DNA from: Jannaschia donghaensis
Lineage (GTDB): Bacteria; Pseudomonadota; Alphaproteobacteria; Rhodobacterales; Rhodobacteraceae
Direction: 5' to 3'
NCBI RefSeq assembly: GCF_001403795.1
Contig: NZ_CXSU01000012.1
Span: 185,415-249,414, forward strand
Length of the DNA stretch: 64,000 nucleotides
Positions 26,191 through 36,594 of the stretch are shown in pieces. Position 1 is the first letter of the stretch; every line of letters begins with the position of its first letter. The notes below the pieces were generated by a model. That model saw nothing but the letters and a program-made list of their open reading frames with translations, was not told the DNA's origin and ran no database searches. Made by a program: the position numbers and the translations under genes.

Positions 26191-26646
26191 ATGTTGATCG
26201 CCCGTATCCCAACCTCCGCTCTATTGCTTGGCCTATCGGGTCTGCTGCCCTTCGTCTGGGGCGTTGTCACGATGTATTCCGACCCGCTGGCCGCGCGGAC
26301 CGTCGACTGGGCCGGCCCCCGGTTCATCGGGCCGTATGTGGGCCTGTTCTACGGTTCGGTCATCCTGTCATTCATGTCCGGGGTCCTCTGGGGGTTTGCC
26401 ACCAAGGCCGACGGTCAGGTCGCGGCCACGGGCTATGCCCTGTCGGTGCTGCCGGCCCTTTGGGCGTTCTTCATGACCGGGGGCGGGCCTGCGTCGGCGG
26501 CGGTTGCGCTGATCGCGGGGTTCATCGGGCTTCTGGGTTTGGACTGGCTGTTCTGGCAACAGGGGCTGGCCCCGGCGTGGTGGATGAAACTGCGCCTGAT
26601 TTTGACGGTCGGAGTCGTCGTCTGCCTTTGGCCGATCGCGTTTTGA
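26191..26646 (+). CDS. DUF3429 membrane protein
   Basis: A 151-residue protein with about five membrane helices and the DUF3429 pattern (LLGLSGLLPFVWG at the start, YVGLFYGSVILSFMSGVLWG in the middle). Function unknown. Its stop overlaps the TTG start of the methyltransferase gene, so the two are coupled. Confidence 0.8.
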   Translation: MLIARIPTSALLLGLSGLLPFVWGVVTMYSDPLAARTVDWAGPRFIGPYVGLFYGSVILSFMSGVLWGFATKADGQVAATGYALSVLPALWAFFMTGGGPASAAVALIAGFIGLLGLDWLFWQQGLAPAWWMKLRLILTVGVVVCLWPIAF

Positions 26647-27236
26647 GCGACGCGCGGACGGTGGCGGTCTATGCGGCGCGGGCGTTGGAATACGACGCGA
26701 TGGCACAGGACACGATTACCGATCGCAGGGCCTTCGTCGCAGCGCTGCCGGCCGGGGACGGACCGATCCTGGATTGGGGCTGCGGCCCCGGACATGATGC
26801 TGCGGCCTTTGCTGCGGCGGGCCTGTGGGTGGAGGCGACGGACGCTACCCCCGCCATGGTGGACCTTGCGGCCAAGAAGGGGGTCACCGCGCGCTGCGAA
26901 AGCTTCGAGGCGTTGCCCGAAACATCCCGAATGCGCGGCATCTGGGCCAATTTCTCTCTTCTTCACGCCGAGGCGGCCGCGTTGCCGGGTTTGATCGCGC
27001 GGGCCGCTTTCGCGCTCGTTCCCGGAGGTGTGCTTCACCTGGGAATGAAACGTGGGACCGGCACGGCGCGGGACGATCTGGACCGTCGCTATGCCTATGT
27101 CGAAGCGAAGGATCTGGATCGGATTACCGTCCGGGCCGGGCTGTCGCGCGTCGGCCTGCGGCATGGACGGGGGGCTGGCCTGAGCGGGAGAGACGACGAT
27201 TATATCATCCATCTGAGCCGGAAATCCCATGACTGA
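26643..27236 (+). CDS. Class I SAM-dependent methyltransferase
   Basis: A 197-residue enzyme with motif [16 protein letters not shown] (about 42-56), motif [16 protein letters not shown] and a post-I region typical of small-molecule methyltransferases. Substrate unknown. Start is TTG at 26643, overlapping the DUF3429 stop as TTGA. Its last eight bases overlap the rnhA start. Confidence 0.85.
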   Translation: MSDARTVAVYAARALEYDAMAQDTITDRRAFVAALPAGDGPILDWGCGPGHDAAAFAAAGLWVEATDATPAMVDLAAKKGVTARCESFEALPETSRMRGIWANFSLLHAEAAALPGLIARAAFALVPGGVLHLGMKRGTGTARDDLDRRYAYVEAKDLDRITVRAGLSRVGLRHGRGAGLSGRDDDYIIHLSRKSHD

Positions 27237-27693
27237 CCTGACTGCCTATACCGACGGCGCGTGTTCCGGAAACCCCGGTCCCGGCGGCTGGGGCGCGCTG
27301 CTGATCGCGACGCGAGACGGCAAAGTCATCAAGCAGCGCGAGCTTCAGGGCGGCGAGGCTGAAACGACGAACAACCGTATGGAGCTGATGGCGGCGATTT
27401 CCGCGTTGGAGGCGTTGGAGCGGCCATCGTCGCTGACGGTCGTCACCGATTCCGCCTATGTGAAGGGCGGGATCACGGCTTGGATGCACGGCTGGAAACG
27501 CAACGGATGGAAGACTTCGACCCGCAAGCCGGTAAAAAACGAAGACCTTTGGCGGCGTCTGGACGAGGCGCAGGCCCGGCACACGGTGGACTGGAAGTGG
27601 GTCAAGGGACACGCAGGACATCCCGAAAACGAAAAGGCCGACGAATTGGCGCGTGCGGGCATGGCCCCGTTCAAGCCGGGAAAGCGCGGATGA
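27229..27693 (+). CDS. rnhA: Ribonuclease HI
   Basis: Degrades RNA in RNA-DNA hybrids. 154 residues; the four catalytic acids are present: Asp in [16 protein letters not shown] (near 8), Glu in NNRMELMA (near 49), Asp in VTDSAYV (near 71) and Asp in NEKADELA (near 136), with the catalytic His in VKGHAGH. Overlaps genes on both sides. Confidence 0.97.
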   Translation: MTDLTAYTDGACSGNPGPGGWGALLIATRDGKVIKQRELQGGEAETTNNRMELMAAISALEALERPSSLTVVTDSAYVKGGITAWMHGWKRNGWKTSTRKPVKNEDLWRRLDEAQARHTVDWKWVKGHAGHPENEKADELARAGMAPFKPGKRG

Positions 27694-28076
27694 TCCGGGC
27701 CGTCGCCTGTCCGGTGGTGCGGCGGGGGCGCGACATCCTTGCGTTTCGACACCCGCTGGCCGGACACCAGATCGTAAAGGGCGGGATCGAGCCAGGAGAG
27801 GACGCAGAAGCGGCGGCCCTGCGCGAGCTGTCGGAGGAAGCGGGGATTGCTGGCGCAGCGGCTTGGCCGATTGCCACGCGATGCGATGTTCAGCCAGGCG
27901 AACGGTGGCATTTCTTCGACGTGACCACGAATTCGCTTCCCGAGCGTTGGACGCATCACACGAAAGACAACGGTGGCCATACCTTCGCGTTTTTCTGGCT
28001 GACGTCGCGGGACGACCTTTCGGGGTTTGCGCCGCGGTTTCAGCGGGCGATCGAGATTGTGCGGGCGGCGGCATGA
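27690..28076 (+). CDS. Nudix hydrolase
   Basis: A 128-residue nudix protein; the box [23 protein letters not shown] (about 32-54) matches GX5EX7REUXEEXGU exactly. It would hydrolyse a nucleoside diphosphate linked to another moiety; the substrate is unknown. Coupled on both sides by four-base overlaps (ATGA). Confidence 0.92.
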   Translation: MIRAVACPVVRRGRDILAFRHPLAGHQIVKGGIEPGEDAEAAALRELSEEAGIAGAAAWPIATRCDVQPGERWHFFDVTTNSLPERWTHHTKDNGGHTFAFFWLTSRDDLSGFAPRFQRAIEIVRAAA

Positions 28077-28696
28077 CCCTGACGCTGGCACTCGACCTGG
28101 CGTCAGTCCTGGTGTTCGCGATCACCGGTGCCCTTGTTGCGGCGCGAGCGCAGCTCGACCCCGTGGGTTTCGTTTTCATTGCCTGCCTGACGGCCGTGGG
28201 CGGCGGTACGGTGCGCGACCTGCTGCTGGGGCGCGACCCGGTATTCTGGATTGCCGATCCGACGCCGCTGGCCGTGGCCGGATCCGCGGCGATGGTTGTC
28301 TTCTTTACGCATCATCTTGTTGCATCGCGGATGGCCTGGATCATCTGGCTTGATGCCGTGGCGCTTTCCATCGCTGTGGCGGCGGGGGTCGGCGTCGCAC
28401 ACGGACTGGCGCAACCGATCTGGGTACAGGTCGTGATGGGGGTCGCGACGGGCTGCATGGGGGGGCTGTTGCGGGATGTCATCGTCGGAGATGTCCCGCT
28501 GGTCCTGACATCCGGGGAACTTTATGTGACCGCGGCGTTGGCCGGGGGCGGCGCGGCGGTGTTGACGCGCGAAGCCGGGGTGCAGGGCCTTGGGCCACTG
28601 GCCGCCTGCGTCGCGGTCACCTTCGTGCTGCGGGCGGGGGCGATCCGCTTCGGCTGGGCGCTGCCCGCGTTCAGGCCGCGGCCCCCGCGCGCCTGA
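28073..28696 (+). CDS. TRIC-type (UPF0126) membrane channel
   Basis: A 207-residue protein of two homologous halves with seven membrane helices in all, each half containing the GGGTVRDLLLG / GGLLRDVIVGD motif (about residues 43-53 and 130-141). Bacterial TRIC relatives are trimeric monovalent cation channels. Starts within the stop of the nudix gene (ATGA) and meets the NYN gene head-on, with no bases between the stops. Confidence 0.88.
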   Translation: MTLTLALDLASVLVFAITGALVAARAQLDPVGFVFIACLTAVGGGTVRDLLLGRDPVFWIADPTPLAVAGSAAMVVFFTHHLVASRMAWIIWLDAVALSIAVAAGVGVAHGLAQPIWVQVVMGVATGCMGGLLRDVIVGDVPLVLTSGELYVTAALAGGGAAVLTREAGVQGLGPLAACVAVTFVLRAGAIRFGWALPAFRPRPPRA

Positions 28697-29278
28697 TCAT
28701 TCGGCGGCGGCTGTCGTGGTGACGGCCTCGTCCTCCGTCGCGCGCGTCTGGCGCGCGGGGCGGCCGATCACGTCGCGCAATTCGTCCAGTTCGATGAAAT
28801 TATCGGCCTGACGGCGCAGGTCGTCGGCGATCATCGGCGGCTGGCTGCGGATGGTGGAACACACCGAGACGCGCACGCCCTTGCGTTGAAGGGCGGCCAC
28901 AAGAGGGCGGAAATCGCCGTCGCCGGAAAACAGAACGATGTGATCCACATGGTCAGCAGTTTCCAAGGCGTCCACGGCCAATTCGATGTCCATGTTGCCC
29001 TTGATCTTCCGACGGCCCTGGCTGTCGGTGAATTCCTTGGCCGGTTTGGTCACCATCGTGAAGCCATTGTACTGCAACCAGTCGACCAGCGGACGGATCG
29101 GCGAGTACTCGTCGTTTTCAAGAAGGGCTGTGTAGTAGAAGGCCCGCAGCAATTTGCCGCGGCGCACAAACTCCGTTCGCAGCAGCTTGTAGTCGATATC
29201 GAATGAAAGTGCCTTGGCGGCGGCATACAGATTGGAGCCGTCGATGAAGAGCGCCAGACGCTCGTCTCGGTAAAACAT
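28697..29278 (-). CDS. NYN-domain (LabA-like) nuclease
   Basis: A 193-residue PIN-fold protein of the NYN/LabA group. Acidic active-site residues are visible: Asp in ALFIDGSNLYAA (near 14), Asp in GNMDIELAVDAL (near 97) and Asp pair in LFSGDGDFRPLV (near 118-122). Related proteins process RNA. The C-terminal tail (Thr/Ala/Glu-rich) is disordered. Divergent from folK over an AT-richer 109-base region that must contain both promoters. Confidence 0.9.
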   Translation of the reverse strand: MFYRDERLALFIDGSNLYAAAKALSFDIDYKLLRTEFVRRGKLLRAFYYTALLENDEYSPIRPLVDWLQYNGFTMVTKPAKEFTDSQGRRKIKGNMDIELAVDALETADHVDHIVLFSGDGDFRPLVAALQRKGVRVSVCSTIRSQPPMIADDLRRQADNFIELDELRDVIGRPARQTRATEDEAVTTTAAAE

Positions 29279-29387
29279 TATAAATCCTTTATTGGATTCA
29301 GGCCGTTGGCAAGGAAGCGAAAGTGAGAAAGCCAGCGGCGCTTTCATCCATTTCATGCAACATATAATGAACGTCGGTGGACGCAAT

Positions 29388-29990
29388 ATGGTGGTATTTA
29401 TCTTGACCCTATGCCTTGTCGCGTTCGGAGCCAATTCCTCGACGGGTTTGAGCGCAAACGCGCGGCATGTCGCGCAGGCGATCGGACAGATGCCCGGCCG
29501 CGTCGTCGCTGCATCGCGGCTGTTTCGCACGCCGGCCTGGCCGACCGGCTCCGGGCCCGACTTTTCAAATTGTGCAATCATTTTAAGCACGAACCTCCCC
29601 CCCGAGCGGTTGTTGGACTGTCTGCACCGCATCGAGGCGCGGCACGGACGGGTCCGGGACAGGCGATGGGAACCGCGCAGTCTGGACATCGATCTGCTGG
29701 CGGTTGGGGCACGTGTGATGCCGGATATGATGACGTGGCGTCGCTGGAAGGAAAAACCTTACGCGGCGCAACTTTTCGATGCGCCGGACAGGTTGATCCT
29801 GCCACATCCGCGGCTGACGGAGCGTGCCTTCGTCCTGATTCCCCTGATGGATGTGGCCCCCGCCTGGCGGCATCCGGCGACCGGACGCACCGTTCGGTCG
29901 ATGGTCGCCGGCCTGTCGGCGCGGGAACGTCGTGAAATAAGGCCGGTCGGGACCATCGGCGGGGTTGTCAACAGAAAATGCGGGGCATAG
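29388..29990 (+). CDS. folK: 6-hydroxymethyl-dihydropterin pyrophosphokinase
   Basis: Transfers pyrophosphate from ATP to 6-hydroxymethyl-7,8-dihydropterin in folate synthesis. The 200-residue protein has CLVAFGANSS at the N-terminus and the signature RRWEPRSLDIDLLAVG (near 88-103), plus ILPHPRLTERAFVLIPL near 140. The start at 29388 has GGTGGA six bases upstream; ATGs at 29355 and 29367 are alternatives. An insertion of about 12 residues (MPDMMTWRRWKEKPY) after the metal-binding loop makes it longer than E. coli FolK. Confidence 0.92.
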   Translation: MVVFILTLCLVAFGANSSTGLSANARHVAQAIGQMPGRVVAASRLFRTPAWPTGSGPDFSNCAIILSTNLPPERLLDCLHRIEARHGRVRDRRWEPRSLDIDLLAVGARVMPDMMTWRRWKEKPYAAQLFDAPDRLILPHPRLTERAFVLIPLMDVAPAWRHPATGRTVRSMVAGLSARERREIRPVGTIGGVVNRKCGA

Positions 29991-30024
29991 ATAGCGCCTT
30001 CAGCCCCCTGACAGAGGTACGCCC

Positions 30025-30378
30025 ATGGCCCGCGTTACAGTCGAAGATTGCGTCGATAAGGTTCCCAACCGGTTCGAACTGGTGATGCTGGCCGCGCACC
30101 GCGCCCGCGAGATCGCCACCGGAAGTGCTGCGACGGTCGACCGCGACAACGATAAGAACCCTGTCGTCGCCCTGCGTGAGATTGCGGACGAGACCCAAGG
30201 TGCCGACGATCTGCGCGAGCGCTTGATCGAGTCGAACCAGACCCAGATCGAAGTGGACGAGCCGGAAGAAGATTCGATGGCCTTGCTGATGGGCGTCGAG
30301 AAAGATGCCCCGGCGCAAGACGACATGTCCGAAGAGAAATTGCTGCGTGCGCTGATGGAGGCGCAGGGCCAGCCCTGA
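30025..30378 (+). CDS. rpoZ: RNA polymerase omega subunit
   Basis: A 117-residue omega subunit that helps assemble RNA polymerase and forms part of the ppGpp site. [20 protein letters not shown] and AAHRAREI are diagnostic, and the C-terminal tail is acidic. It directly precedes the rel gene, whose product makes ppGpp, the usual order in Alphaproteobacteria. Confidence 0.97.
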   Translation: MARVTVEDCVDKVPNRFELVMLAAHRAREIATGSAATVDRDNDKNPVVALREIADETQGADDLRERLIESNQTQIEVDEPEEDSMALLMGVEKDAPAQDDMSEEKLLRALMEAQGQP

Positions 30379-30400
30379 TCCAAGAAAGGCGCGCGCTCAC

Positions 30401-32575
30401 ATGATCGAGGTCGAGGACCTGATCGCGCTGGTGCGCGCCTACAACCCCCGGACGGACGTCGACCTGCTCCGCCGCGCCTATGCCTATGGTGCCGAGATGC
30501 ACGAGGGGCAGACCCGCCGATCCGGCGAGCCGTATTTTAGCCATCCTGTCGAAGTCGCCGGCCTGCTGACCGAACAGCGGTTGGATGATGCCACGATCGT
30601 AACGGCTCTGTTGCACGATACGATCGAGGACACGCGGTCGACCTTTGCTGCTGTCGAAGCCAAGTTCGGAACCGAGATCGCCGAGATGGTCGATGGCGTT
30701 ACCAAGCTGACCAATCTGGAAATGACGTCGAGCGAGACCAAGCAGGCGGAAAATTTCCGCAAGCTCTTCATGGCGATGTCCAAAGACCTGCGGGTCATTT
30801 TGGTGAAGCTGACCGACCGACTGCACAACATGCGCACGATCCGTCACATGAAGGTCGAGAAGCAGGCGCAGAAAGCTCACGAGACGATGGAGATCTATGC
30901 GCCGCTTGCGGGTCGCATGGGGATGCAGTGGATGCGGGAGGAGTTGGAGGATCTGTGTTTCGCAGTCCTCAACCCCGAGGCGCGCCATTCGATTCTGCGG
31001 CGCTTCGTGACCTTGCAGCGGGAAACGGGCGACGTGATCCGACGGATCACCGACGACATCGAGAGCGAGCTGGCCCGCGCCGGTATTCCTGCGACCGTGA
31101 TGGGTCGCGCCAAGCGACCGTTCAGCATTTGGCGCAAGATGGAGGAGAAAGAGATCGGGTTCTCCCGTCTGTCCGACATTTATGGTTTTCGCATCATCGT
31201 CGGGGGCGAGGAAGATTGTTACCGCGCGCTGGGCGTCATCCATCAGCGGTGGAAGTCGGTGCCGGGGCGATTCAAGGATTACATCAGTCAGCCAAAATCG
31301 AACGGATACCGATCGATTCATACGACCGTGTCGGGGCGTGATGGCAAGAAGGTGGAAGTGCAGATCCGCACCCGCGAAATGCACGAGGTTGCGGAGCGGG
31401 GTGTGGCCGCGCATTGGTCGTACCGCGACGGGGTACGAGCCGAAAATCGCTTTGCGGTGGATCCGGCGGAATGGCTGCGGTCGGTAAACGAACGGTTCGA
31501 TGACGCGAGCGACAACGCGGAATTTCTGGAGGCCGTGAAGCTGGAGATGTACACCGATCAGGTGTTCTGCTTCACGCCCAAGGGCGACGTGATCAAGCTG
31601 CCGAAGGGGGCGACACCGATCGATTTCGCCTATGCGATCCACACCCGCATCGGCCACAGGACGGTGGCGGCGAAGGTCGACGGGATGCGCGTGCCGCTCT
31701 GGACGCGGCTGCGCAACGGGCAATCGGTGGACATCGTCACCGCTGAAGCGCAGTCTCCGCAGGCCACCTGGATCGACATTGCCACCACGGGGCGCGCGAA
31801 GGCGTCGATCCGCCGCGCGCTCAAGGCCGAGCGGCGGAGCGGTCACGTGCGCTTGGGGCGCGAATTGGCACGGGCCGCCTTCACGCAGGTCGGCAAGAAG
31901 GCGACCGACAAGGCGCTGGAAACGGCGGCGGTCGCCTTGGGCTATGACGGGGACGAGGATCTGCTTGCAGCCATCGGGGCCAGTCAGATCAGCGCGCGGC
32001 AGGTCGTCGCCGAGCTTTATCCCGAACTGGCGAAGGCACCGCCGGCCCCCGATGTCGCGGCCGGCAAAGCCATCGTCGGCCTTGACCCAAACGCCCACTA
32101 CGAACGCGCCCCTTGTTGCCAGCCGGTCCCCGGGGAGCGGATCGTGGGCATCACCAACAAGGGCCATGGCGTGACGATCCATGCGATCGACTGTCCGCGG
32201 ATGGCCGAATTCGAGGATCAAACCGATCGCTGGGTCGATCTGCAATGGTCGCCCGGACACCACGCACCCCGCAACGCGGTGACGCTGGATATGACGATCA
32301 GCAACGCGCCGGGCGTCCTGGGCCGGATCGCCCTGCTGATCGCGGAGCAGAACGCGAATATCTCCGACCTGCGGTTTATCGACCGAAAGCCGGATTTCTT
32401 CCGCCTTCTCATTGACGTGGACGTCCGCGACCGTGAACATCTTCACAGCTTGCTCATGGCGGCCGACACCGACAGCGATGTTGCTCAGGTGCGCCGTCAT
32501 CGGGCACGTCTGACCCATCGAACGCCGTTGCCCGCCTCCGGCCTTGCCGCAAGCCCAACCGAAACCCCCGCCTGA
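30401..32575 (+). CDS. rel: Bifunctional (p)ppGpp synthetase/hydrolase
   Basis: Makes and degrades the alarmone (p)ppGpp. The 724-residue protein has an HD hydrolase domain (about 25-200) with HDTIEDT, a synthetase domain (about 235-350) with RFKDYI (the RxKD form of bifunctional enzymes) and SNGYRSIHT, a TGS domain (about 385-450), and a C-terminal ACT domain (about 630-705). All catalytic motifs are intact. Starts 22 bases after rpoZ. Confidence 0.96.
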   Translation: MIEVEDLIALVRAYNPRTDVDLLRRAYAYGAEMHEGQTRRSGEPYFSHPVEVAGLLTEQRLDDATIVTALLHDTIEDTRSTFAAVEAKFGTEIAEMVDGVTKLTNLEMTSSETKQAENFRKLFMAMSKDLRVILVKLTDRLHNMRTIRHMKVEKQAQKAHETMEIYAPLAGRMGMQWMREELEDLCFAVLNPEARHSILRRFVTLQRETGDVIRRITDDIESELARAGIPATVMGRAKRPFSIWRKMEEKEIGFSRLSDIYGFRIIVGGEEDCYRALGVIHQRWKSVPGRFKDYISQPKSNGYRSIHTTVSGRDGKKVEVQIRTREMHEVAERGVAAHWSYRDGVRAENRFAVDPAEWLRSVNERFDDASDNAEFLEAVKLEMYTDQVFCFTPKGDVIKLPKGATPIDFAYAIHTRIGHRTVAAKVDGMRVPLWTRLRNGQSVDIVTAEAQSPQATWIDIATTGRAKASIRRALKAERRSGHVRLGRELARAAFTQVGKKATDKALETAAVALGYDGDEDLLAAIGASQISARQVVAELYPELAKAPPAPDVAAGKAIVGLDPNAHYERAPCCQPVPGERIVGITNKGHGVTIHAIDCPRMAEFEDQTDRWVDLQWSPGHHAPRNAVTLDMTISNAPGVLGRIALLIAEQNANISDLRFIDRKPDFFRLLIDVDVRDREHLHSLLMAADTDSDVAQVRRHRARLTHRTPLPASGLAASPTETPA

Positions 32576-32588
32576 GGAGAGGCTCTTG

Positions 32589-33254
32589 GTGTTCAAACGC
32601 CGCGACCGATTGCCGATCTGGCAGGCCGTGTGGCAAGCGCTCTGGCCCAAGGGCGGCTGGGGGCGTGCCGCCGTCTACGTCAAGCATCGTCTGCGCCGGC
32701 TGCCCGATACGCCGCGCAAGATCAGCCGGGGCATCATGGTCGGCGTTTTTACGACGTTCACGCCGCTCTACGGTTTGCATTTCTTCGTGGCCGCCGGTCT
32801 GGCCGTGGCCGTGCGCGGCAATGTCATGGCCGCATTGTTGGGGACGTTCTTCGGCAATCCGCTGACCTATGTGCCGATTGCCGTCGTCTCGCTGAACCTC
32901 GGGCACTTCATGCTGGGCACCGAAGTGCGCGGCGAGGTGGACGAGAACATCTTCGCCAAGTTCTTCGGGGCCGGCGAGGATCTGCTGTTCAACGCTTGGA
33001 ACGCCCTGCGGGGCAACCCCGTCGATTGGACCGCGACATCGGTGTTCTGGAACGATGTCTTCTGGCCCTGGGCCGTCGGCGGGGTCGTTCCCGGCATCTT
33101 CACTGGCATCGCGGCCTATACCATTTGCCTGCCGCTGATCGAGGCGTATCAGAAGCGGCGGCGCGGGCGCATCAAGAAGAAGCTGGAAGAGATCCGGCGC
33201 AAGGCGGCCCTTCGGGCAGCGGAAAAGAAAGCAAAGAGCGAAACCCATGGATAG
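32589..33254 (+). CDS. DUF2062 membrane protein
   Basis: A 221-residue protein with a basic N-terminus, three to four membrane segments (about 60-85, 88-115, 160-195) and the DUF2062 core [23 protein letters not shown] and [11 protein letters not shown]. The C-terminal helix is strongly basic (Lys/Arg repeats). Function unknown. GTG 32589 is preferred for its GGAGAGG ribosome site; TTG 32586 is just before it. Overlaps pdxJ by eight bases. Confidence 0.85.
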   Translation: MFKRRDRLPIWQAVWQALWPKGGWGRAAVYVKHRLRRLPDTPRKISRGIMVGVFTTFTPLYGLHFFVAAGLAVAVRGNVMAALLGTFFGNPLTYVPIAVVSLNLGHFMLGTEVRGEVDENIFAKFFGAGEDLLFNAWNALRGNPVDWTATSVFWNDVFWPWAVGGVVPGIFTGIAAYTICLPLIEAYQKRRRGRIKKKLEEIRRKAALRAAEKKAKSETHG

Positions 33255-33993
33255 ACTTCGTCTGGGCGTGAACATCGACCACGTTGCCACCATCCGCAAC
33301 GCACGCGGCGGTGACAATCCCGACCCCGTGCGTGCGGCAGTGATGGCGCAGGAAGCGGGGGCCGACGGTATCACCGCCCACCTGCGAGAGGACCGACGTC
33401 ACATCAGGGATCAGGACATGGCGGCCATCGCGGCGGCGATCGACATCCCCCTCAACTTCGAGATGGCCGCCACCGACGAGATGGCGCGTATCGCGCTGGC
33501 CACCAACCCCCATGCCGTCTGTCTGGTGCCTGAACGGCGGGAGGAGCGGACCACCGAAGGCGGTCTGGAGGTGGCGGGCGATGCCAACCGTCTGACGTCC
33601 TATATCGCGCCGTTCCGTGATGCGGGCGCGCGCGTGTCGCTGTTCATCGCGGCCGATGAAGGACAGATCGAGGCATCGGCGCGGGTGGGGGCCGCGGTGG
33701 TCGAGCTGCACACCGGCAGCTATTGCGATGCGGTCGCCGAAGGGCGGACCGAGGATGCGGCCGTCGAACTCGAACGCTTGATCGCCGGTGCCGCGCAAGC
33801 GCACGACTTGGGGTTGGAGGTTCACGCGGGCCACGGCATTACCTATGACAGCGTCGCTCCGCTTGCCGCGATCCCGCAGGTGGTGGAGTTAAACATCGGA
33901 CACTTCATCATCGGAGAGGCGGTGTTTCGGGGATTGCACGATGCCATGGGAGAGATGCGGCGGCTGATGGATCTGGCGCGGCGGACGACGTGA
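33247..33993 (+). CDS. pdxJ: Pyridoxine 5'-phosphate synthase
   Basis: Condenses 1-deoxyxylulose 5-phosphate with 3-amino-2-oxopropyl phosphate in de novo vitamin B6 synthesis. The 248-residue TIM-barrel protein shows [17 protein letters not shown] at the N-terminus, [28 protein letters not shown] and HAGHGI, all PdxJ hallmarks. It sits between DUF2062 and a LysE exporter. Confidence 0.97.
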   Translation: MDRLRLGVNIDHVATIRNARGGDNPDPVRAAVMAQEAGADGITAHLREDRRHIRDQDMAAIAAAIDIPLNFEMAATDEMARIALATNPHAVCLVPERREERTTEGGLEVAGDANRLTSYIAPFRDAGARVSLFIAADEGQIEASARVGAAVVELHTGSYCDAVAEGRTEDAAVELERLIAGAAQAHDLGLEVHAGHGITYDSVAPLAAIPQVVELNIGHFIIGEAVFRGLHDAMGEMRRLMDLARRTT

Positions 33994-34045
33994 TGGACGC
34001 AGGCACAGCATCGTACCTGCATCCAATCCGGACGTGGCGCCGAAA

Positions 34046-34648
34046 ATGATCGAGATTCTGGCCGCGTTCGCGTTGGTGACGTTCGCTCCGGGACCAGCGA
34101 ATTTGGCCGTGGGGCTGGTGGCGATGGCGCATGGACCCAGACCGTCGTTGCGCATGGCCGTCGGCCTTGCCTCCGGATTGGCGATCTGGGGCGGTATCGC
34201 GGCCCTTGGATTGGGAACGTTGCTGGCCGGTTCGGAAGCGGCTTTGACGGTATTGCGTGTGTTCGGCGGTGCCTATCTTCTTTGGCTGGGCTGGAAGGCG
34301 GCGCGCACGGCGTGGTCACCGGCGGTCGGTGCGGCGCGCGTGTCCGCCTTGGCCAAGCCGTTTCGGACCGGACTGCTTCTGAATCTGTCGAACCCAAAGG
34401 CGGTCCTTGCCTGGATGGCCGCACTTGCCATGGGCCTTGGGCCTGAAACGGGTGGCGGATTCGTGGCTTTGGCGACTGGCCTTTGCGCGCTGATCGGGCT
34501 TGCCAACTATCTTTGTTGGTCGCTCCTGCTGTCGCGCGGTCCGGTCCGGCGCGGCTATGCCCGCAGTGCGCGCTGGATCGACGGGATTGCGGCCGGAATG
34601 TTCGCAGTGGCCGGTGTCGGCCTGATCCGACAGGGACTGGCACGGTGA
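34046..34648 (+). CDS. LysE/RhtB-family exporter (second copy)
   Basis: A 200-residue, six-helix amino-acid exporter: [16 protein letters not shown] at the N-terminus and [16 protein letters not shown] (NPK motif) near residue 113. Not closely similar to the LysE at 25.5 kb. The start may be ATG 34046 or GTG 34034. Its stop overlaps the acpS GTG, so it is coupled to acpS. Confidence 0.88.
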   Translation: MIEILAAFALVTFAPGPANLAVGLVAMAHGPRPSLRMAVGLASGLAIWGGIAALGLGTLLAGSEAALTVLRVFGGAYLLWLGWKAARTAWSPAVGAARVSALAKPFRTGLLLNLSNPKAVLAWMAALAMGLGPETGGGFVALATGLCALIGLANYLCWSLLLSRGPVRRGYARSARWIDGIAAGMFAVAGVGLIRQGLAR

Positions 34649-35058
34649 TCCTGGGGATCGGCACCGACCTTGCGAATATCGACCGGGTGCAAGGCGTGCT
34701 CGATCGCTTCGGCGACCGGTTCCGCGACCGTGTCTTTACCCCGACGGAGCAGCGCAAGGCCATCCACCGTGCCAAGGTGGACGGCGGAGAGGCGAGCACC
34801 TATGCCAAACGCTGGGCTGCCAAAGAGGCCTGCTCCAAGGCGCTGGGCACTGGCCTGCGCATGGGGATTGCGTGGAAGGATATGGCGGTGACGAACCTGC
34901 GCACCGGACAGCCCATCATGGTCGTCACGGGATGGGCGGCGGAGCGGTTGGAAACGATGACCCCGGCCGGCCACGAAACGGTCATTCATGTCAGCCTGAC
35001 CGACGATCATCCCTGGGCACAGGCCTTCGTCGTGATCGAAGCGCGTCCCATCGCCTGA
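34645..35058 (+). CDS. acpS: Holo-acyl carrier protein synthase
   Basis: Attaches phosphopantetheine to acyl carrier protein. A 137-residue protein with [13 protein letters not shown] (metal-binding Asp near 8) and [15 protein letters not shown] (Glu near 58), the two AcpS signatures. GTG start overlaps the preceding stop (GTGA). Leads into lepB-rnc-era-recO, the normal alphaproteobacterial order. Confidence 0.95.
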   Translation: MILGIGTDLANIDRVQGVLDRFGDRFRDRVFTPTEQRKAIHRAKVDGGEASTYAKRWAAKEACSKALGTGLRMGIAWKDMAVTNLRTGQPIMVVTGWAAERLETMTPAGHETVIHVSLTDDHPWAQAFVVIEARPIA

Positions 35059-35128
35059 GCCGCCGTGATCCGGTTGACTTGAACCGGGGCAGGGGGCACT
35101 GGAACCCAAAGTACAAGGGAAACGACCC

Positions 35129-35914
35129 ATGGCGAAAGCGGAAAAAAAGGAAGGCCTGTTCGAGACGGTGAAGACCGTTTTCTGGGCGCTCGTGATCGCG
35201 GGCGTCTTCCGCACGCTGTTCTTCCAGCCGTTCTGGATTCCGTCGGGCAGCATGAAGGATACGCTGCTGATCGGCGACTTCCTGTTCGTCAACAAGATGG
35301 CCTATGGCTACTCCCGCCACTCATGCCCGTTCTCGGCCTGCCCATTCTCGGGTCGGCTGTTCGGGTCGGAGCCGGAGCGCGGGGACGTGATCGTGTTCCG
35401 GCACCCCGTCAACGGCACCGATTTCATCAAGCGCCTGGTCGGCGTGCCCGGCGACACCGTCCAGATGCGCGACGGTCAACTGTGGCTCAACGGGACGCCT
35501 TTGCGCACCGAACCCGACGCGCCCTTTGTCGAGACGAAGGCCCCGCAAGGGCCGCAGCGCCTGACACCGCGGTGTGCGAACGATCCGGTCGGCACGGGTG
35601 GCGATTGCATCAAGGAACGGTCCGTCGAGTACTTTCCAGGCAACGAGCAGGGCCATTCGATCCTGAACATCGGCCGCAGCAGCACGGATCAGACGCCGGT
35701 CTATACCGTGCCCGAGGGACAGTATTTCTTCATGGGCGACAACCGCGACAATTCCCGCGACAGTCGGGTGCCGCGGTCGGTCGAGGGGGTCGGCTTCGTG
35801 CCTTACGAAAACCTGATCGGACGCGCCGATCGCGTGATCTTCTCTTCCGCAGGCAGCCGCATGCTGTTCTTCTGGACTTGGCGGATGGACCGCTTCTTCG
35901 AGGAGATCGTTTGA
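35129..35914 (+). CDS. lepB: Signal peptidase I
   Basis: Cleaves signal peptides of Sec-exported proteins at the periplasmic face. The 261-residue protein has one N-terminal membrane helix (about 12-32), catalytic Ser in PSGSMKDTL (near 40), catalytic Lys in [11 protein letters not shown] (near 100) and the box [13 protein letters not shown] loop with two Cys ([10 protein letters not shown], near 65) follows the first box, and [13 protein letters not shown] supplies two more. Confidence 0.96.
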   Translation: MAKAEKKEGLFETVKTVFWALVIAGVFRTLFFQPFWIPSGSMKDTLLIGDFLFVNKMAYGYSRHSCPFSACPFSGRLFGSEPERGDVIVFRHPVNGTDFIKRLVGVPGDTVQMRDGQLWLNGTPLRTEPDAPFVETKAPQGPQRLTPRCANDPVGTGGDCIKERSVEYFPGNEQGHSILNIGRSSTDQTPVYTVPEGQYFFMGDNRDNSRDSRVPRSVEGVGFVPYENLIGRADRVIFSSAGSRMLFFWTWRMDRFFEEIV

Positions 35915-36594
35915 AGATTTCGCGTGAGCTCGAAGCGTTTCAGGCACGGATCGGCTATACTTTTTCCCGGCCCGATCTTCTTGTGCGCGCGATGACGCAT
36001 TCGTCCATCGCCACCGAGACCCGGCCCGACAACCAGCGGCTGGAATTCCTGGGCGACCGGGTTCTGGGTCTGGTGATGGCCGAGGAGTTGATGTCCGATG
36101 ATCGCACCGCCGCCGAGGGCCAACTGGCCCCGCGCTTCAATGCCATGGTGCGCAAGGAAACCTGCGCCGATGTCGCGCGGTCCGTCGATCTGGGCAGCGT
36201 GCTGAAACTGGGTAAATCCGAACAGGTGACCGGCGGGCGGCGCAAGCTGGCCCTGCTGGGCGACGGGATCGAGGCATTGATCGCCGCCGTCTATGTCGAT
36301 GGCGGACTGGGGCCGGCACGCGATCTTGTTTTGCGTCTCTGGGGTGACCGTATTCACGATGTCGAAGACGATGCGCGGGACGCGAAGACGACCTTGCAGG
36401 AATGGGCGCAGGGCCGAAAGATGAGCCCGCCGAATTATGAAGTGGTGGAGCGTTCGGGGCCCGATCACGCCCCGGTCTTCCGGATCGTTGCGCGTCTTGA
36501 AGATGGACGCTCGGCCGAAGGTGAAGCCTCGTCCAAACGCAACGCGGAACAGGCGGCAGCGCAGGCTCTGCTGAAAGGGTTGAACGATGGCTGA
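35911..36594 (+). CDS. rnc: Ribonuclease III
   Basis: Cuts double-stranded RNA, including rRNA precursors. A 227-residue protein with the signature [13 protein letters not shown] (near 40-52), the second acidic cluster [18 protein letters not shown], and a C-terminal double-stranded RNA-binding domain (about 155-225). TTG start overlaps the lepB stop (TTGA), with AGGAG five bases before it. Confidence 0.96.
   Translation: MKISRELEAFQARIGYTFSRPDLLVRAMTHSSIATETRPDNQRLEFLGDRVLGLVMAEELMSDDRTAAEGQLAPRFNAMVRKETCADVARSVDLGSVLKLGKSEQVTGGRRKLALLGDGIEALIAAVYVDGGLGPARDLVLRLWGDRIHDVEDDARDAKTTLQEWAQGRKMSPPNYEVVERSGPDHAPVFRIVARLEDGRSAEGEASSKRNAEQAAAQALLKGLNDG

Noticed and set aside
30035-32650. Long minus-strand frame opposite rpoZ and rel
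   Set aside because: Shadow frame; the plus-strand proteins carry full family motifs.
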